From a virus, in the IMG/VR virus record IMGVR_UViG_3300042907_000878, positions 27,283 through 91,282 of that record: DNA of 64,000 nucleotides; one strand, given 5' to 3'. The notes under the pieces were generated by a model that did not search any database, was not told the origin of the DNA, and saw nothing but the letters and a program-made list of their open reading frames with translations. Positions 44,380-51,597 of the stretch are shown piece by piece. Positions within the stretch are counted from its first letter, which is position 1; the number at the start of each line of letters is the position of its first letter. The position numbers were made by a program, and so were the translations under genes.

Positions 44380-44664
44380 TTATTTGTCCACTTTAATTAA
44401 CATGGGGAAAATTTCATCTAGTTTAACAACGGCTTCGCTTAGATTATTTTCTTCGCAAGCATCCTTCAGCACCTGCCACTTTTGAACGATTTCAACCAAA
44501 TTGTCTTTTGTTTCTACTGGAGTTGGTGCTGGAGTTGGGATAATATTTGGAATATCTATTTCACTAGCCTTCTTCTCTAATCTTTTAAGAAGAGAGGAGA
44601 AATCAAATGATGATAGGATTACAGCAAGCCCAAGACCTAAAAAAATCATTTGGCCTGTACTCAT
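44380..44664 (-). CDS. Small membrane protein with Pro-rich linker, 94 aa
   Basis: One N-terminal transmembrane helix (MIFLGLGLAVILSSF), a Pro/Thr-rich linker (IIPTPAPTPVETK) and a short helical domain. Pro-rich linkers after an anchor are typical of proteins that span the periplasm. Overlaps the holin-like gene by four bases. Confidence 0.55.
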   Translation of the reverse strand: MSTGQMIFLGLGLAVILSSFDFSSLLKRLEKKASEIDIPNIIPTPAPTPVETKDNLVEIVQKWQVLKDACEENNLSEAVVKLDEIFPMLIKVDK

Positions 44665-44849
44665 TGGGACACCTCAGTCTTTCTAACTGAATCACCAACA
44701 ATCCAGCTCGCACAAAGTAGTACGATATTTTGAATTTGCTCTGAGCTTAGAGTAGTAACTCCTAGACCTTCTGTTGTTACAGCTAAGACGCCAGCCACTG
44801 CGACCCAGAACCTACGAGATTGTAATAATGCTTGAATTTTAGTTTGCAT
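44661..44849 (-). CDS. Holin-like small membrane protein, 62 aa
   Basis: Strong GGAGG ribosome-binding site. Short N-terminal basic segment (QSRRFWVAVAGVLAVTTEGLG) and a second hydrophobic helix (IQNIVLLCASWIVGDSV): two predicted membrane helices in 62 residues with charged ends, resembling small phage holins of the 'R-R/K-F-W-x-A' type. Would permeabilise the inner membrane at lysis. Assignment from topology, not from a defined motif. Confidence 0.55.
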   Translation of the reverse strand: MQTKIQALLQSRRFWVAVAGVLAVTTEGLGVTTLSSEQIQNIVLLCASWIVGDSVRKTEVSQ

Positions 44850-45183
44850 TTTTTGCCTCCTGAACGATTGATTGAAAATTTTCCGATGTTATTTTTTTTG
44901 ACTCTGCCAATATAAGATCTTGTACCTGTGGTCTTAAGTGGGCATATTCCTTCGGAAGCTTATCTTTTACAGCTTTACGCAATAGAATTTTGTCGAGTGG
45001 GCCGGGATTTTTAACCCGGTCTTCTAGACTTCTTCCGAACACATTACATTTCATTAGCAGTTGAAGAACTCCAATAATGATTGATCCAATAATTATGATT
45101 AGACCAAAATCAAAAGAGTAGTTGTTCTCGCCATCCTCTATATTTGAGGCTATCTCTTTAGCTAGATCGTCTGTTGCACTCAT
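44839..45183 (-). CDS. Small membrane protein, 114 aa
   Basis: Acidic N-terminus, one long transmembrane helix (FGLIIIIGSIIIGVLQLLM, about residues 27-45), then a basic/helical C-terminal domain with DRVKNPGPLDKILLRKAVKDK. ATGA-type overlap with the gene upstream and 11-base overlap with the holin-like gene. No family recognised. Confidence 0.5.
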   Translation of the reverse strand: MSATDDLAKEIASNIEDGENNYSFDFGLIIIIGSIIIGVLQLLMKCNVFGRSLEDRVKNPGPLDKILLRKAVKDKLPKEYAHLRPQVQDLILAESKKITSENFQSIVQEAKNAN

Positions 45184-45578
45184 GGATTCACCTGAATATA
45201 TTGTACTTGGGGTTGTACTTGAGGCTGAGTTGTCTGAACTGGCGGCTCTTCTTTTGGTTTACATTTACATACGCCGCCATCTTTTGAACATTGACATTTG
45301 AGCTTATTGCCGTCTGCCTGAACTATTTCGCCAGTCCCATTGCATTTACATGCGATTTCGGGGGCTGGAGGAGCTGGCTTTGGCACATTTTCCTTTTTAA
45401 TATTTTTCTTTTCTGTAGTATCTAAAATACTATTAACTCTCTCAACTTCTTTTTTTAGATCTGATTGAATGTCTCTAGATCCATATGCTTGAGATTGTTT
45501 ATCTGCTACATTATATTCGCTATAACTATAGCCAATAATTAGTCCAATCCCAAGAGCTACCACACTTTTTAAATTCAT
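45180..45578 (-). CDS. Membrane-anchored Cys-rich protein, 132 aa
   Basis: N-terminal membrane helix (LKSVVALGIGLIIGYSYSE), a Lys/Glu helix, a Pro-rich stretch (PKPAPPAPE), then IACKCNGTGEIV...KCQCSKDG...CKCKPKEE: six or more Cys in CxC and a DnaJ-like CxGTG arrangement, and a Gln/Pro-rich tail (QPQVQPQVQYIQ). Likely anchored in the inner membrane with a disulfide- or metal-bearing periplasmic domain. ATG 45578 overlaps the protease stop (ATGA), so the two are translationally coupled. Confidence 0.55.
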   Translation of the reverse strand: MNLKSVVALGIGLIIGYSYSEYNVADKQSQAYGSRDIQSDLKKEVERVNSILDTTEKKNIKKENVPKPAPPAPEIACKCNGTGEIVQADGNKLKCQCSKDGGVCKCKPKEEPPVQTTQPQVQPQVQYIQVNP

Positions 45579-46513
45579 GCGAAAATCTCCTTCACTCTTG
45601 TCCAATCCATCTTGCGTTTAAAGCCATTGAAGTTGCTATAGGCAAATGTTGCTCCAGCACCGATCATGCCCTCGGCAACCTTTTGTCTAACCCAGAAACT
45701 TCCATCTGGTTGTTCATACCACTTAGGACCACTATTCCAAAGACCCCAGCTATTTTGAACTAGGAATAGCATTTCATTAAATCTCTCGTAAGTGTCATCA
45801 CATGCAATTAGTGTCATTGCGTGCGCCCAACTACCTTGAGGTTCAGCTATTCCATTCTTATCTCTGTGAGAAGAGAATCCATAGTTAGAGCAAACAGATA
45901 AAGCATATCCATTAGCCAATAAGTCTCTAGCTTGCTCAACGCTATTTACAGTTGTTACTGTAGTGATTTTATGCTCTGCACATTCTTTGATAACTGGTTC
46001 TGGAATGCCTCTGCCGCCCCAGTTCATTCCTATTTTAGCATTGTACGTGGATAAGTCAATGCCGAGTTTTTCATATTTTTGACGGAGTAAGAATCCACCC
46101 GTCACACTCACAAATCTTGCGGCTTGTGAACAGTGCATTCCTTGGCCGCTAGACCCCCTAGACCCGTAGATTGGTTCAGTAGCACCTCTAGCAACAAAAG
46201 ACTCTTTCTCTTTACCATAGAGAATCTCATAAGCTCTAGTGATGTCCACAGCATTACGTGTTGCATGGCTAACGCAGTCGCCAGTAGTTTGTGATTCATC
46301 TCCTCCAAAGGAAGGAAAGAAATATTGAATTGCTTTGTATGGCAAAGATAAAACACCTTTTCCTGTGCCATACAATAGTTGATCGCCAACATCTCCAAAT
46401 AGTGGATGCGGTAATTCATCCATAAGTTTTAACATATCTACTGGATCACATACCGCGCCTTGCAATCCATTATTGTATTGTTCTAAAAGTTCTTCTGGAC
46501 TATTAAATTCCAT
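45575..46513 (-). CDS. Papain-like (C1) cysteine protease, 312 aa
   Basis: Catalytic triad in C1 order: Q75 and C80 in SQTTGDCVSHA, H231 in GSWAHAMTLIAC, N254 in LVQNSWGLW followed by the typical S-W-G. No signal peptide is visible. This family cleaves peptide bonds; no peptidoglycan-specific motif is apparent. It lies immediately before a run of five small membrane proteins including a holin-like one, so it may be the lytic enzyme, an envelope-processing enzyme or a prohead protease. The capsid genes that would favour the last option are not in the window. Confidence 0.8.
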   Translation of the reverse strand: MEFNSPEELLEQYNNGLQGAVCDPVDMLKLMDELPHPLFGDVGDQLLYGTGKGVLSLPYKAIQYFFPSFGGDESQTTGDCVSHATRNAVDITRAYEILYGKEKESFVARGATEPIYGSRGSSGQGMHCSQAARFVSVTGGFLLRQKYEKLGIDLSTYNAKIGMNWGGRGIPEPVIKECAEHKITTVTTVNSVEQARDLLANGYALSVCSNYGFSSHRDKNGIAEPQGSWAHAMTLIACDDTYERFNEMLFLVQNSWGLWNSGPKWYEQPDGSFWVRQKVAEGMIGAGATFAYSNFNGFKRKMDWTRVKEIFA

Positions 46514-47555
46514 TTAAGATCTCCCTTGCCGTATTTTCCCAAGAGAATTTTATAGCAGTTTCAATACCTGCTAAGTTTAGTTCTAGTTCACTATCTTGTT
46601 TTAATCTATGAGTTTCTCTCATATGATTTATAATTTGATCTTCCTGCCTTTTGCCAAGTTCAGCCCATTCGCCTTGACCATGAAACCAAATTCCATCTTG
46701 AGCCGATACTAATTTATCTGTTTCTACGATATAAGAGTTATTTCTATTCGTGAATTCCGTATGACCAGAGTAATCAGTTGTAATCACATGTTTTCCACAT
46801 GAAAGAAGTTCTAATAATTCTAGATTCCAACCTTCAGCCCGAACTGGAAAAACTCCAACATCAACTTGTCTCATAATATTATACACATCGCGATGATATT
46901 TTTGCCTTGGAATGAATCTAATTTTATCAGCAATGCGAGAACCCTTATAATAATTGATCCAATCGTTATTTTTTTCGCCCAAGAAAGGATTTTCGCACAT
47001 CATCCAAAGTTCTACGTTATCGTCTTTGTTAAAAGCCTTGTCGAAGCACTGTCTAATAATATCATGACCTTTGCGAATTTCCCACTTACCACAATTAAAG
47101 AAAATAGTGGGCTTTCTTCTTACATTATTATTTTCATTAAAGATTGATCTATCAATACCCAATGGTATAACTTTTGGGGTTGTGCCAAGCTCGTCTTCAA
47201 CAATATTTTTAGCCCACTCAGAGCATACTACAAGTTGATGACAAGATTTCATACTCCTTTTTTCTTCTGGAGTGAATTTATTTAATTCGAAGATTGGAAA
47301 TCCAACTTTCTCTCCTCTGCCTACAGATTCGTGTAGTCCATTTTGATGCCAAATTTTAAGACATGGTTGAGACCATTTTAGGTTCTCGTCTTTGTTTCTC
47401 CAGTCAAACTGGGCTAATTCTTCATATAGTTCTGGCTCAGGCTGGCCGATTGGAAAAATTGTTAAATTATCTCCAAGTTTTTCAGCTAATTGTTTTGCTA
47501 TATTAAATCCAACTTGGCCATATCCTAGACTGTTAATTGGAGCTTGTAGAAACAT
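46503..47555 (-). CDS. Glycosyltransferase, GT4-like, 350 aa
   Basis: N-terminal half opens INSLGYGQVGFNIAKQLAE; the central KVIPLGIDRSIFN is the classic hinge motif of GT4 enzymes. The C-terminal half has IFFNCGKWEIRKGHDII and RAEGWNLELLELLSCGKHVITT, the donor-binding Glu motif. Transfers a sugar in the cytoplasm to an unknown acceptor. Overlaps the protease gene by 11 bases. Confidence 0.8.
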   Translation of the reverse strand: MFLQAPINSLGYGQVGFNIAKQLAEKLGDNLTIFPIGQPEPELYEELAQFDWRNKDENLKWSQPCLKIWHQNGLHESVGRGEKVGFPIFELNKFTPEEKRSMKSCHQLVVCSEWAKNIVEDELGTTPKVIPLGIDRSIFNENNNVRRKPTIFFNCGKWEIRKGHDIIRQCFDKAFNKDDNVELWMMCENPFLGEKNNDWINYYKGSRIADKIRFIPRQKYHRDVYNIMRQVDVGVFPVRAEGWNLELLELLSCGKHVITTDYSGHTEFTNRNNSYIVETDKLVSAQDGIWFHGQGEWAELGKRQEDQIINHMRETHRLKQDSELELNLAGIETAIKFSWENTAREILNGI

Positions 47556-47564
47556 TTTTACCCT

Positions 47565-47642
47565 TTATCTATAGTTATGTAATTCGCCAATTATTTTAAA
47601 TATCAATATAAGTATTAATGTAAATAGTATAACTTTAATCAT
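47565..47642 (-). CDS. Possible 25-aa single-helix membrane microprotein
   Basis: In the gap between the macro-domain gene and the GT4 gene, ATG 47642 directly follows the upstream stop and opens a 25-codon frame ending at 47565. The product starts MIKVILFTLILILIF, almost entirely hydrophobic, and ends in a short polar tail (GELHNYR). Position, tight spacing on both sides (9 bases to the next ATG) and perfect transmembrane character make it plausible; only a weak GGGAAAC ribosome-binding site is seen. Confidence 0.45.
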   Translation of the reverse strand: MIKVILFTLILILIFKIIGELHNYR

Positions 47643-48002
47643 TTAAGTTTCCCATAGTTTAATTATATTATCTGGAAAATATAGATCTTTAATAGCATTG
47701 TTCAAATCTTCGATTGTTTGTCCCGCAAGACCTGTTCCTAGTGCAGTTAATAGAAATACAAGATCATCATTTCTCTGTGCGTATTTCATAAGGACTTCCA
47801 GTTGAATTCTTATAAAGTCCCATCCTATAAAACCTGTTCTTAGATCTTTAGTTATTATAGCATAAGTTTGCCCCTGACGCCCACTATTCTTTCCATATTC
47901 TGCACCCCAAACCATTGCAGCTTTAGCTGCCCCAGCTCCATGTCTACCTTCAGTATTACTACCAAATACAAATATCTCATTCTGCAATAGAAATTCTACC
48001 AT
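47643..48002 (-). CDS. Macro-domain-like protein, 119 aa
   Basis: ATG 48002 has GGAGAAAATA upstream. The N-terminal part EIFVFGSNTEGRHGAGAAKAAMVWGA is a macro-domain-type ADP-ribose binding loop ('F-G-S-N-x-x-G-x-H-G-A-G-A-A'), followed by GQTYAIITKD and TALGTGLAGQTIEDL. Similar small proteins occur in many phages. It probably binds or hydrolyses ADP-ribose-type molecules (possibly removing host ADP-ribosylation or recycling NAD products). Phage role unproven. Lies between the pilin terminator and a membrane microprotein. Confidence 0.65.
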   Translation of the reverse strand: MVEFLLQNEIFVFGSNTEGRHGAGAAKAAMVWGAEYGKNSGRQGQTYAIITKDLRTGFIGWDFIRIQLEVLMKYAQRNDDLVFLLTALGTGLAGQTIEDLNNAIKDLYFPDNIIKLWET

Positions 48003-48012
48003 TATTTTCTCC

Positions 48013-48041
48013 AAAAAAAGAGTCGCCCAAAAGGACGACTC
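48013..48041 (-). terminator. Intrinsic terminator after the pilin-like gene
   Basis: Minus strand: GAGTCGTCC pairs with GGGCGACTC (9 bp, one G-U) around TTTT, followed by seven T. It ends the pilin-like transcript 23 bases after its stop. Confidence 0.92.
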
Positions 48042-48063
48042 ATATTTATTAACTTTTGTTATA

Positions 48064-49188
48064 TCAATAAGAATCGGCTGAGATAACTTCGTTGCCAGCT
48101 CGCGTAATCAAAGCTCTGACAATCGCTGCATTTGTTGTATCTTTAACAAATCTCACAGATCCATCTGTCATTGCCATGTTAGCTCCACCGGGATGCCATG
48201 AGAAGATCTCATTATTTGGGCCGCAGTCATGAATACCCCAGTCATTAGCACCACAGCTTGGCTTGCCAAATCCACCAGTTTTATTGTTGTTGATAACATT
48301 TGAAACGCCAGCAGCATTGTCAGGATCGCCCCATCTCCATGAGCGACGAGCGCCCTGAACGTAAGGAGCGGGAGCATTCAAGTCAGGAGCGTAATCGGTT
48401 GTTGGAGAAGCATAGTTACCAACACCTTGCATCTTTGGGCTGCGACCAGTGTCTTCATAAAACATAGCAGTGTTAGATGTGCCATCTGTCGTTGCACCAA
48501 TCGTTGCTCCACCCTTATTAATATCGACTGTTCCATCCAAAACTTTTGCTGGGTCGATTTGATAAATCTTACTAGAGGAGCATACTGTACATCCATACGC
48601 TTTATAAGCAGATGTGCCATAAGCATTGCCAGTCAATGATCCGGGAGCTGGTGTTGGCCCAACATAACCCGCTTGCCACTTTGTAGTGCCATCGGGCATG
48701 ATCTCAGTATAAGGAGCTGTTGCATAGTCAATACAACCAAATCCAATACTATCGCGTCCATTCTGTCGATCACTTTCAAGTGCGTTTGTTGGACACAAGA
48801 ATGCGTTAATCACTGTTGCACTTGCAGTTACATTACCAGAAAAATTATATGGTAGTTGCAAGTTAAGCTGATTATAAACATTACCCTGTTCAATACTCCC
48901 AAGGATCATTGTGAATGCACTATGATAATCCTGCGTCTTATAAGTTGTGCTGCCGACTGTTACATTATGCTCTCCAGAGCGTGGAAATGTGCCTTGGGCG
49001 TTTTCAAAATTATGCGCGGCCAAAGCTAACTGTTTGAGGTTGTTCGTGCATTGCGCTCGCCTAGCTGCTTCTCTAGCTGATTGTACTGCTGGAAGTAAGA
49101 GTGAGATAAGCACTGCGATAATGGCAATAACCACAAGCAGTTCAATAAGGGTAAAACCACGACGATTAGCATTTTGTGTTTTGATCAT
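48064..49188 (-). CDS. DUF1559-family type IV pilin-like protein, planctomycete type, 374 aa
   Basis: Type III signal: [15 protein letters not shown] with prepilin-peptidase cleavage expected after G11, F12 at +1 and E16 at +5, then the hydrophobic helix and [16 protein letters not shown], a hallmark of DUF1559 proteins. The C-terminus has [18 protein letters not shown], the H-x-G-G-A/D-G-S-V-x-F signature of the family. DUF1559 is abundant in Planctomycetes and rare elsewhere. Base composition is richer in G+C than the flanking genes, consistent with transfer from a host. It has its own promoter, leader hairpin and terminator. No prepilin peptidase is in the window, so host processing is required. 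Confidence 0.93.
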   Translation of the reverse strand: MIKTQNANRRGFTLIELLVVIAIIAVLISLLLPAVQSAREAARRAQCTNNLKQLALAAHNFENAQGTFPRSGEHNVTVGSTTYKTQDYHSAFTMILGSIEQGNVYNQLNLQLPYNFSGNVTASATVINAFLCPTNALESDRQNGRDSIGFGCIDYATAPYTEIMPDGTTKWQAGYVGPTPAPGSLTGNAYGTSAYKAYGCTVCSSSKIYQIDPAKVLDGTVDINKGGATIGATTDGTSNTAMFYEDTGRSPKMQGVGNYASPTTDYAPDLNAPAPYVQGARRSWRWGDPDNAAGVSNVINNNKTGGFGKPSCGANDWGIHDCGPNNEIFSWHPGGANMAMTDGSVRFVKDTTNAAIVRALITRAGNEVISADSY

Positions 49189-49218
49189 TTTTATTTTTCT
49201 CTCAAGTGTTTAAAGAAG

Positions 49219-49241
49219 AAGGACACCAACGTGATGTCCTT
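49219..49241 (-). promoter_or_regulatory. 5'-leader hairpin of the pilin-like mRNA
   Basis: Minus strand: AAGGACATCA pairs with TGGTGTCCTT (10 bp, one G-U) around a three-base loop. It lies about 5 bases after the predicted transcription start, so the transcript would begin with this hairpin. Such 5' stem-loops commonly protect mRNA from decay. The sequence after it is pyrimidine-rich but not a proper U-run, so a terminator is less likely. Confidence 0.6.
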
Positions 49242-49252
49242 CGTACTCAATT

Positions 49253-49281
49253 ATTATAACCGGCTTCAACCCCATTGTCAA
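49253..49281 (-). promoter_or_regulatory. Perfect-consensus sigma70 promoter of the pilin-like gene
   Basis: Minus strand: TTGACA at 49281-49276, 17-base spacer, TATAAT at 49258-49253. Both hexamers and the spacing match the consensus exactly. It lies between the glycosyltransferase stop at 49291 and the pilin-like ATG at 49188. Confidence 0.92.
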
Positions 49282-49290
49282 GTTAAGATT

Positions 49291-50016
49291 TCATGAAGAT
49301 TTTTGATTTTTGTTGAACAAGAATAGATCTTCGATCTCATTATAGTTCATTCCTTCAAATTCTTCAATGGATCTGCTCACTGGAACATCCGCTCTGCCTC
49401 TCATGACCTTTTCCATATATTCATGTTTTGTTTTACAAACATAATGATTTAACTGCACTACGTCATCAGTTCCATTGTGATTGAACGGTCCAGTTCCAAA
49501 ATTTCCATTTGTATCTTTCCATTGTACATTTGCATGATGCGGATTTATCATTGAAATGTTAGGTTCAAGCTTTATAATGGATTTAATATGTTCATTTACT
49601 TTTTTTTGTCTCATTTTAAATCTATTAATTAAACTATTATTGTTTGGATCATAATCTTCTATAAAATTATTTCCAAAAAATATCCAATTAATGGCTAATG
49701 AGTGAGTATCAAATCCATATTCATATATAAAATCTTTAATATTTGAATGTTTTTTCAATACTAAAAATTCATCAATGTCAAAAAAAGCGGCCCAATCATA
49801 AGATAGGCCGTAGTTTTGTATAAAATGATTATATGCATACCCTTGCTTGCATTCCCCATCGCATGGTATTTTTAACATTGAGCTGTCATTTATATTTGAT
49901 CTATAATTATTCTCGTATAAATATATTTGATCAAATCCTAATTTTTTATAATGATCAATCCATTCTTTTAAATATTTGTCTTCATCTTTTGCGATTGCAA
50001 CTAACGCCAATTTCAT
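49291..50016 (-). CDS. GT92/GT2-like glycosyltransferase, 241 aa
   Basis: KLALVAIAKDEDKYLKEWIDHYKKLGFDQIYLYENN is the standard opening of the DUF23/GT92-like family (quoted in parts: VAIAKDEDKYLKEW, GFDQIYLYENN). DWAAFFDIDEFLVL supplies the DxD metal motif. C-terminal PHHANVQW and QLNHYVCKTKHEYMEKVMRG match the acceptor half. Probably transfers a hexose onto a surface glycan. Only a two-base gap separates it from the gene upstream. Confidence 0.7.
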   Translation of the reverse strand: MKLALVAIAKDEDKYLKEWIDHYKKLGFDQIYLYENNYRSNINDSSMLKIPCDGECKQGYAYNHFIQNYGLSYDWAAFFDIDEFLVLKKHSNIKDFIYEYGFDTHSLAINWIFFGNNFIEDYDPNNNSLINRFKMRQKKVNEHIKSIIKLEPNISMINPHHANVQWKDTNGNFGTGPFNHNGTDDVVQLNHYVCKTKHEYMEKVMRGRADVPVSRSIEEFEGMNYNEIEDLFLFNKNQKSS

Positions 50017-50017
50017 A

Positions 50018-50290
50018 TTATTTTTGAGCCTCTTTTAGAGCTTTTGGATCTGGTCGATCAGGATCGCCCATTTTTGCTGGCTTGTAATTTTTACCCATCT
50101 TTTCTTTTTTCTTTTGAATATTTTCCCAAAGCCCCGGTTTATCCCCAGCTTTTAGAATTGAATTTTTTTCGTCTGGGTCTGGTTCGCCTTCTCTGCGACC
50201 CGCAGTCGGTGGATCGTATTTTGGATAATTAACTGGTTTTTTTTCAGCTTCTGCGTATTCATTCATTGCTTCTAAATAATTCTTTTTCAT
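50018..50290 (-). CDS. Small charged, apparently disordered protein, 90 aa
   Basis: Lys/Glu/Pro/Asp-rich throughout (AGRREGEPDPDEKNS, KMGDPDRPDPKALKEAQ). No hydrophobic core and no family recognised. AGGAGAA precedes its ATG. May be a scaffold or disordered linker protein. Confidence 0.45.
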   Translation of the reverse strand: MKKNYLEAMNEYAEAEKKPVNYPKYDPPTAGRREGEPDPDEKNSILKAGDKPGLWENIQKKKEKMGKNYKPAKMGDPDRPDPKALKEAQK

Positions 50291-50298
50291 ATCTTCTC

Positions 50299-50937
50299 CT
50301 AGTTATGTATAAAAAGGTAATTGTTGATCTTTATGATGTCATTTCTATCTACTGACTTTCCGATTTCTTCTACTAATTTTCCATCGGCCTCGAAGCAGTC
50401 ATCGCTTAAATCGAAATCAAAATTTTTTATAATATTTTTATTAAAAAATAAACAACCTAAGTCAACACGTGATTTAACAAAATGCGTTTCTAGTATTCCC
50501 CATCTATTATGACTTGATATCATATTTGAAAATACAATCTTTTTGTTGTATTCTTGTGCTGTTGCTATTAATGATTCAAATGCAACTGGAACATAATAAT
50601 TATCATCATTTGTATATATAAGCCAATCAAAATTTTCATCAATAAAAGCATATTTTTTTCTATGCGGATATCCAAATTTACCAAGTTTATTTTCTGTTTG
50701 AATAATTTTAATTCTATTATCTAATTCAATAAAATTTAATAAACTCGTTTTCTCTTCGCAGTCATTTATTGGACCGTCATGAACGATTATTAATTCAAAA
50801 TTTTCATACGTCTGAGCCAATACGCTACTTATAAATGATTTGCAATACTTATATCTTTTTTTATTATCATTAAGATACGAAGCAGCCACAATTCTTATTT
50901 TTTCTTTTCTTATGCTCAAGCTTTCCCAATATCTCAT
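50299..50937 (-). CDS. GT2-type glycosyltransferase, 212 aa
   Basis: FISSVLAQTYENFELIIVHDGP is the GT2 'S-V-L-x-Q-T-Y-x-x-x-E-I-I-V-x-D-G' motif, and DWLIYTNDDNYYVP gives the metal-binding D-D. Transfers a sugar from a nucleotide donor. Overlaps the DUF5672 gene by four bases. Confidence 0.75.
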   Translation of the reverse strand: MRYWESLSIRKEKIRIVAASYLNDNKKRYKYCKSFISSVLAQTYENFELIIVHDGPINDCEEKTSLLNFIELDNRIKIIQTENKLGKFGYPHRKKYAFIDENFDWLIYTNDDNYYVPVAFESLIATAQEYNKKIVFSNMISSHNRWGILETHFVKSRVDLGCLFFNKNIIKNFDFDLSDDCFEADGKLVEEIGKSVDRNDIIKINNYLFIHN

Positions 50938-51596
50938 TTATTATTCCTGCTAATTAAAAAATTTCCGTGAAAGCCAAATGACTTATCTTTCATTTCTGGC
51001 ACGGGACGCTCTATAGAAAAATTTGCGGCAGTTTGTGGATCTGCAAATTTTACACCTCTGTCAATAAATTCCTTATAATATATATTACACGATAAGAAGT
51101 CTTCATTGACCGATATATCGTATACGCTCCTATTTAAACTGGTGTTAAAATTAAAATCTTTAAAAATACTATACGATGTTTTTAGAAATTTCTTTGACTT
51201 TAAGCAGAACCCCCCGTTTCCAACTCTATTTTTATAACCCCATTCAATAGGCCAAGGAGCGCCGATGTAATCAGATTCTAAAAATTTATCTGTCCAACAC
51301 TCTGGATTAATTATATATCCATCATGCTGGATTGTCAAGCAGAAATCTGTGGGAATATATTTATTTAAATCTACCAAACAGAATTTTGAATATTCAGCTT
51401 TATTTTTTATAATTGGTATTCTAAATATTTCTAGATTAACACTAGAAAGATTTTTAAACCTATTGATATTTATATCTTCTATGTCATCTGTAAAAAAATA
51501 ATATTTATCAAAATATATATTTTCTATTGATTTATCTAGAGCAATTAAAGCTTCTATTTTATTTTTTGTATCTATGCAACAAATAGATATAGTCAT
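50934..51596 (-). CDS. DUF5672-like glycan-modifying protein, 220 aa
   Basis: ATG 51596 has GGAG six bases upstream. LTIQHDGYIINPECW, YIGAPWP, VGNGGFCLKSKKFL, GVKFADPQTAANFS and FGFHGNF match the DUF5672 family, which is found among glycosyltransferases and has a GT-A-like fold; catalytic activity not firmly established. A member of the second sugar cluster. Confidence 0.7.
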   Translation of the reverse strand: MTISICCIDTKNKIEALIALDKSIENIYFDKYYFFTDDIEDININRFKNLSSVNLEIFRIPIIKNKAEYSKFCLVDLNKYIPTDFCLTIQHDGYIINPECWTDKFLESDYIGAPWPIEWGYKNRVGNGGFCLKSKKFLKTSYSIFKDFNFNTSLNRSVYDISVNEDFLSCNIYYKEFIDRGVKFADPQTAANFSIERPVPEMKDKSFGFHGNFLISRNNK

Positions 51597-51597
51597 T

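Noticed and set aside
44995-45025. GC-rich hairpin CCGGG/CCCGG inside the 114-aa membrane protein gene
   Set aside because: It lies within the coding region and no T-run follows on either strand, so it is probably a by-product of the coding sequence.
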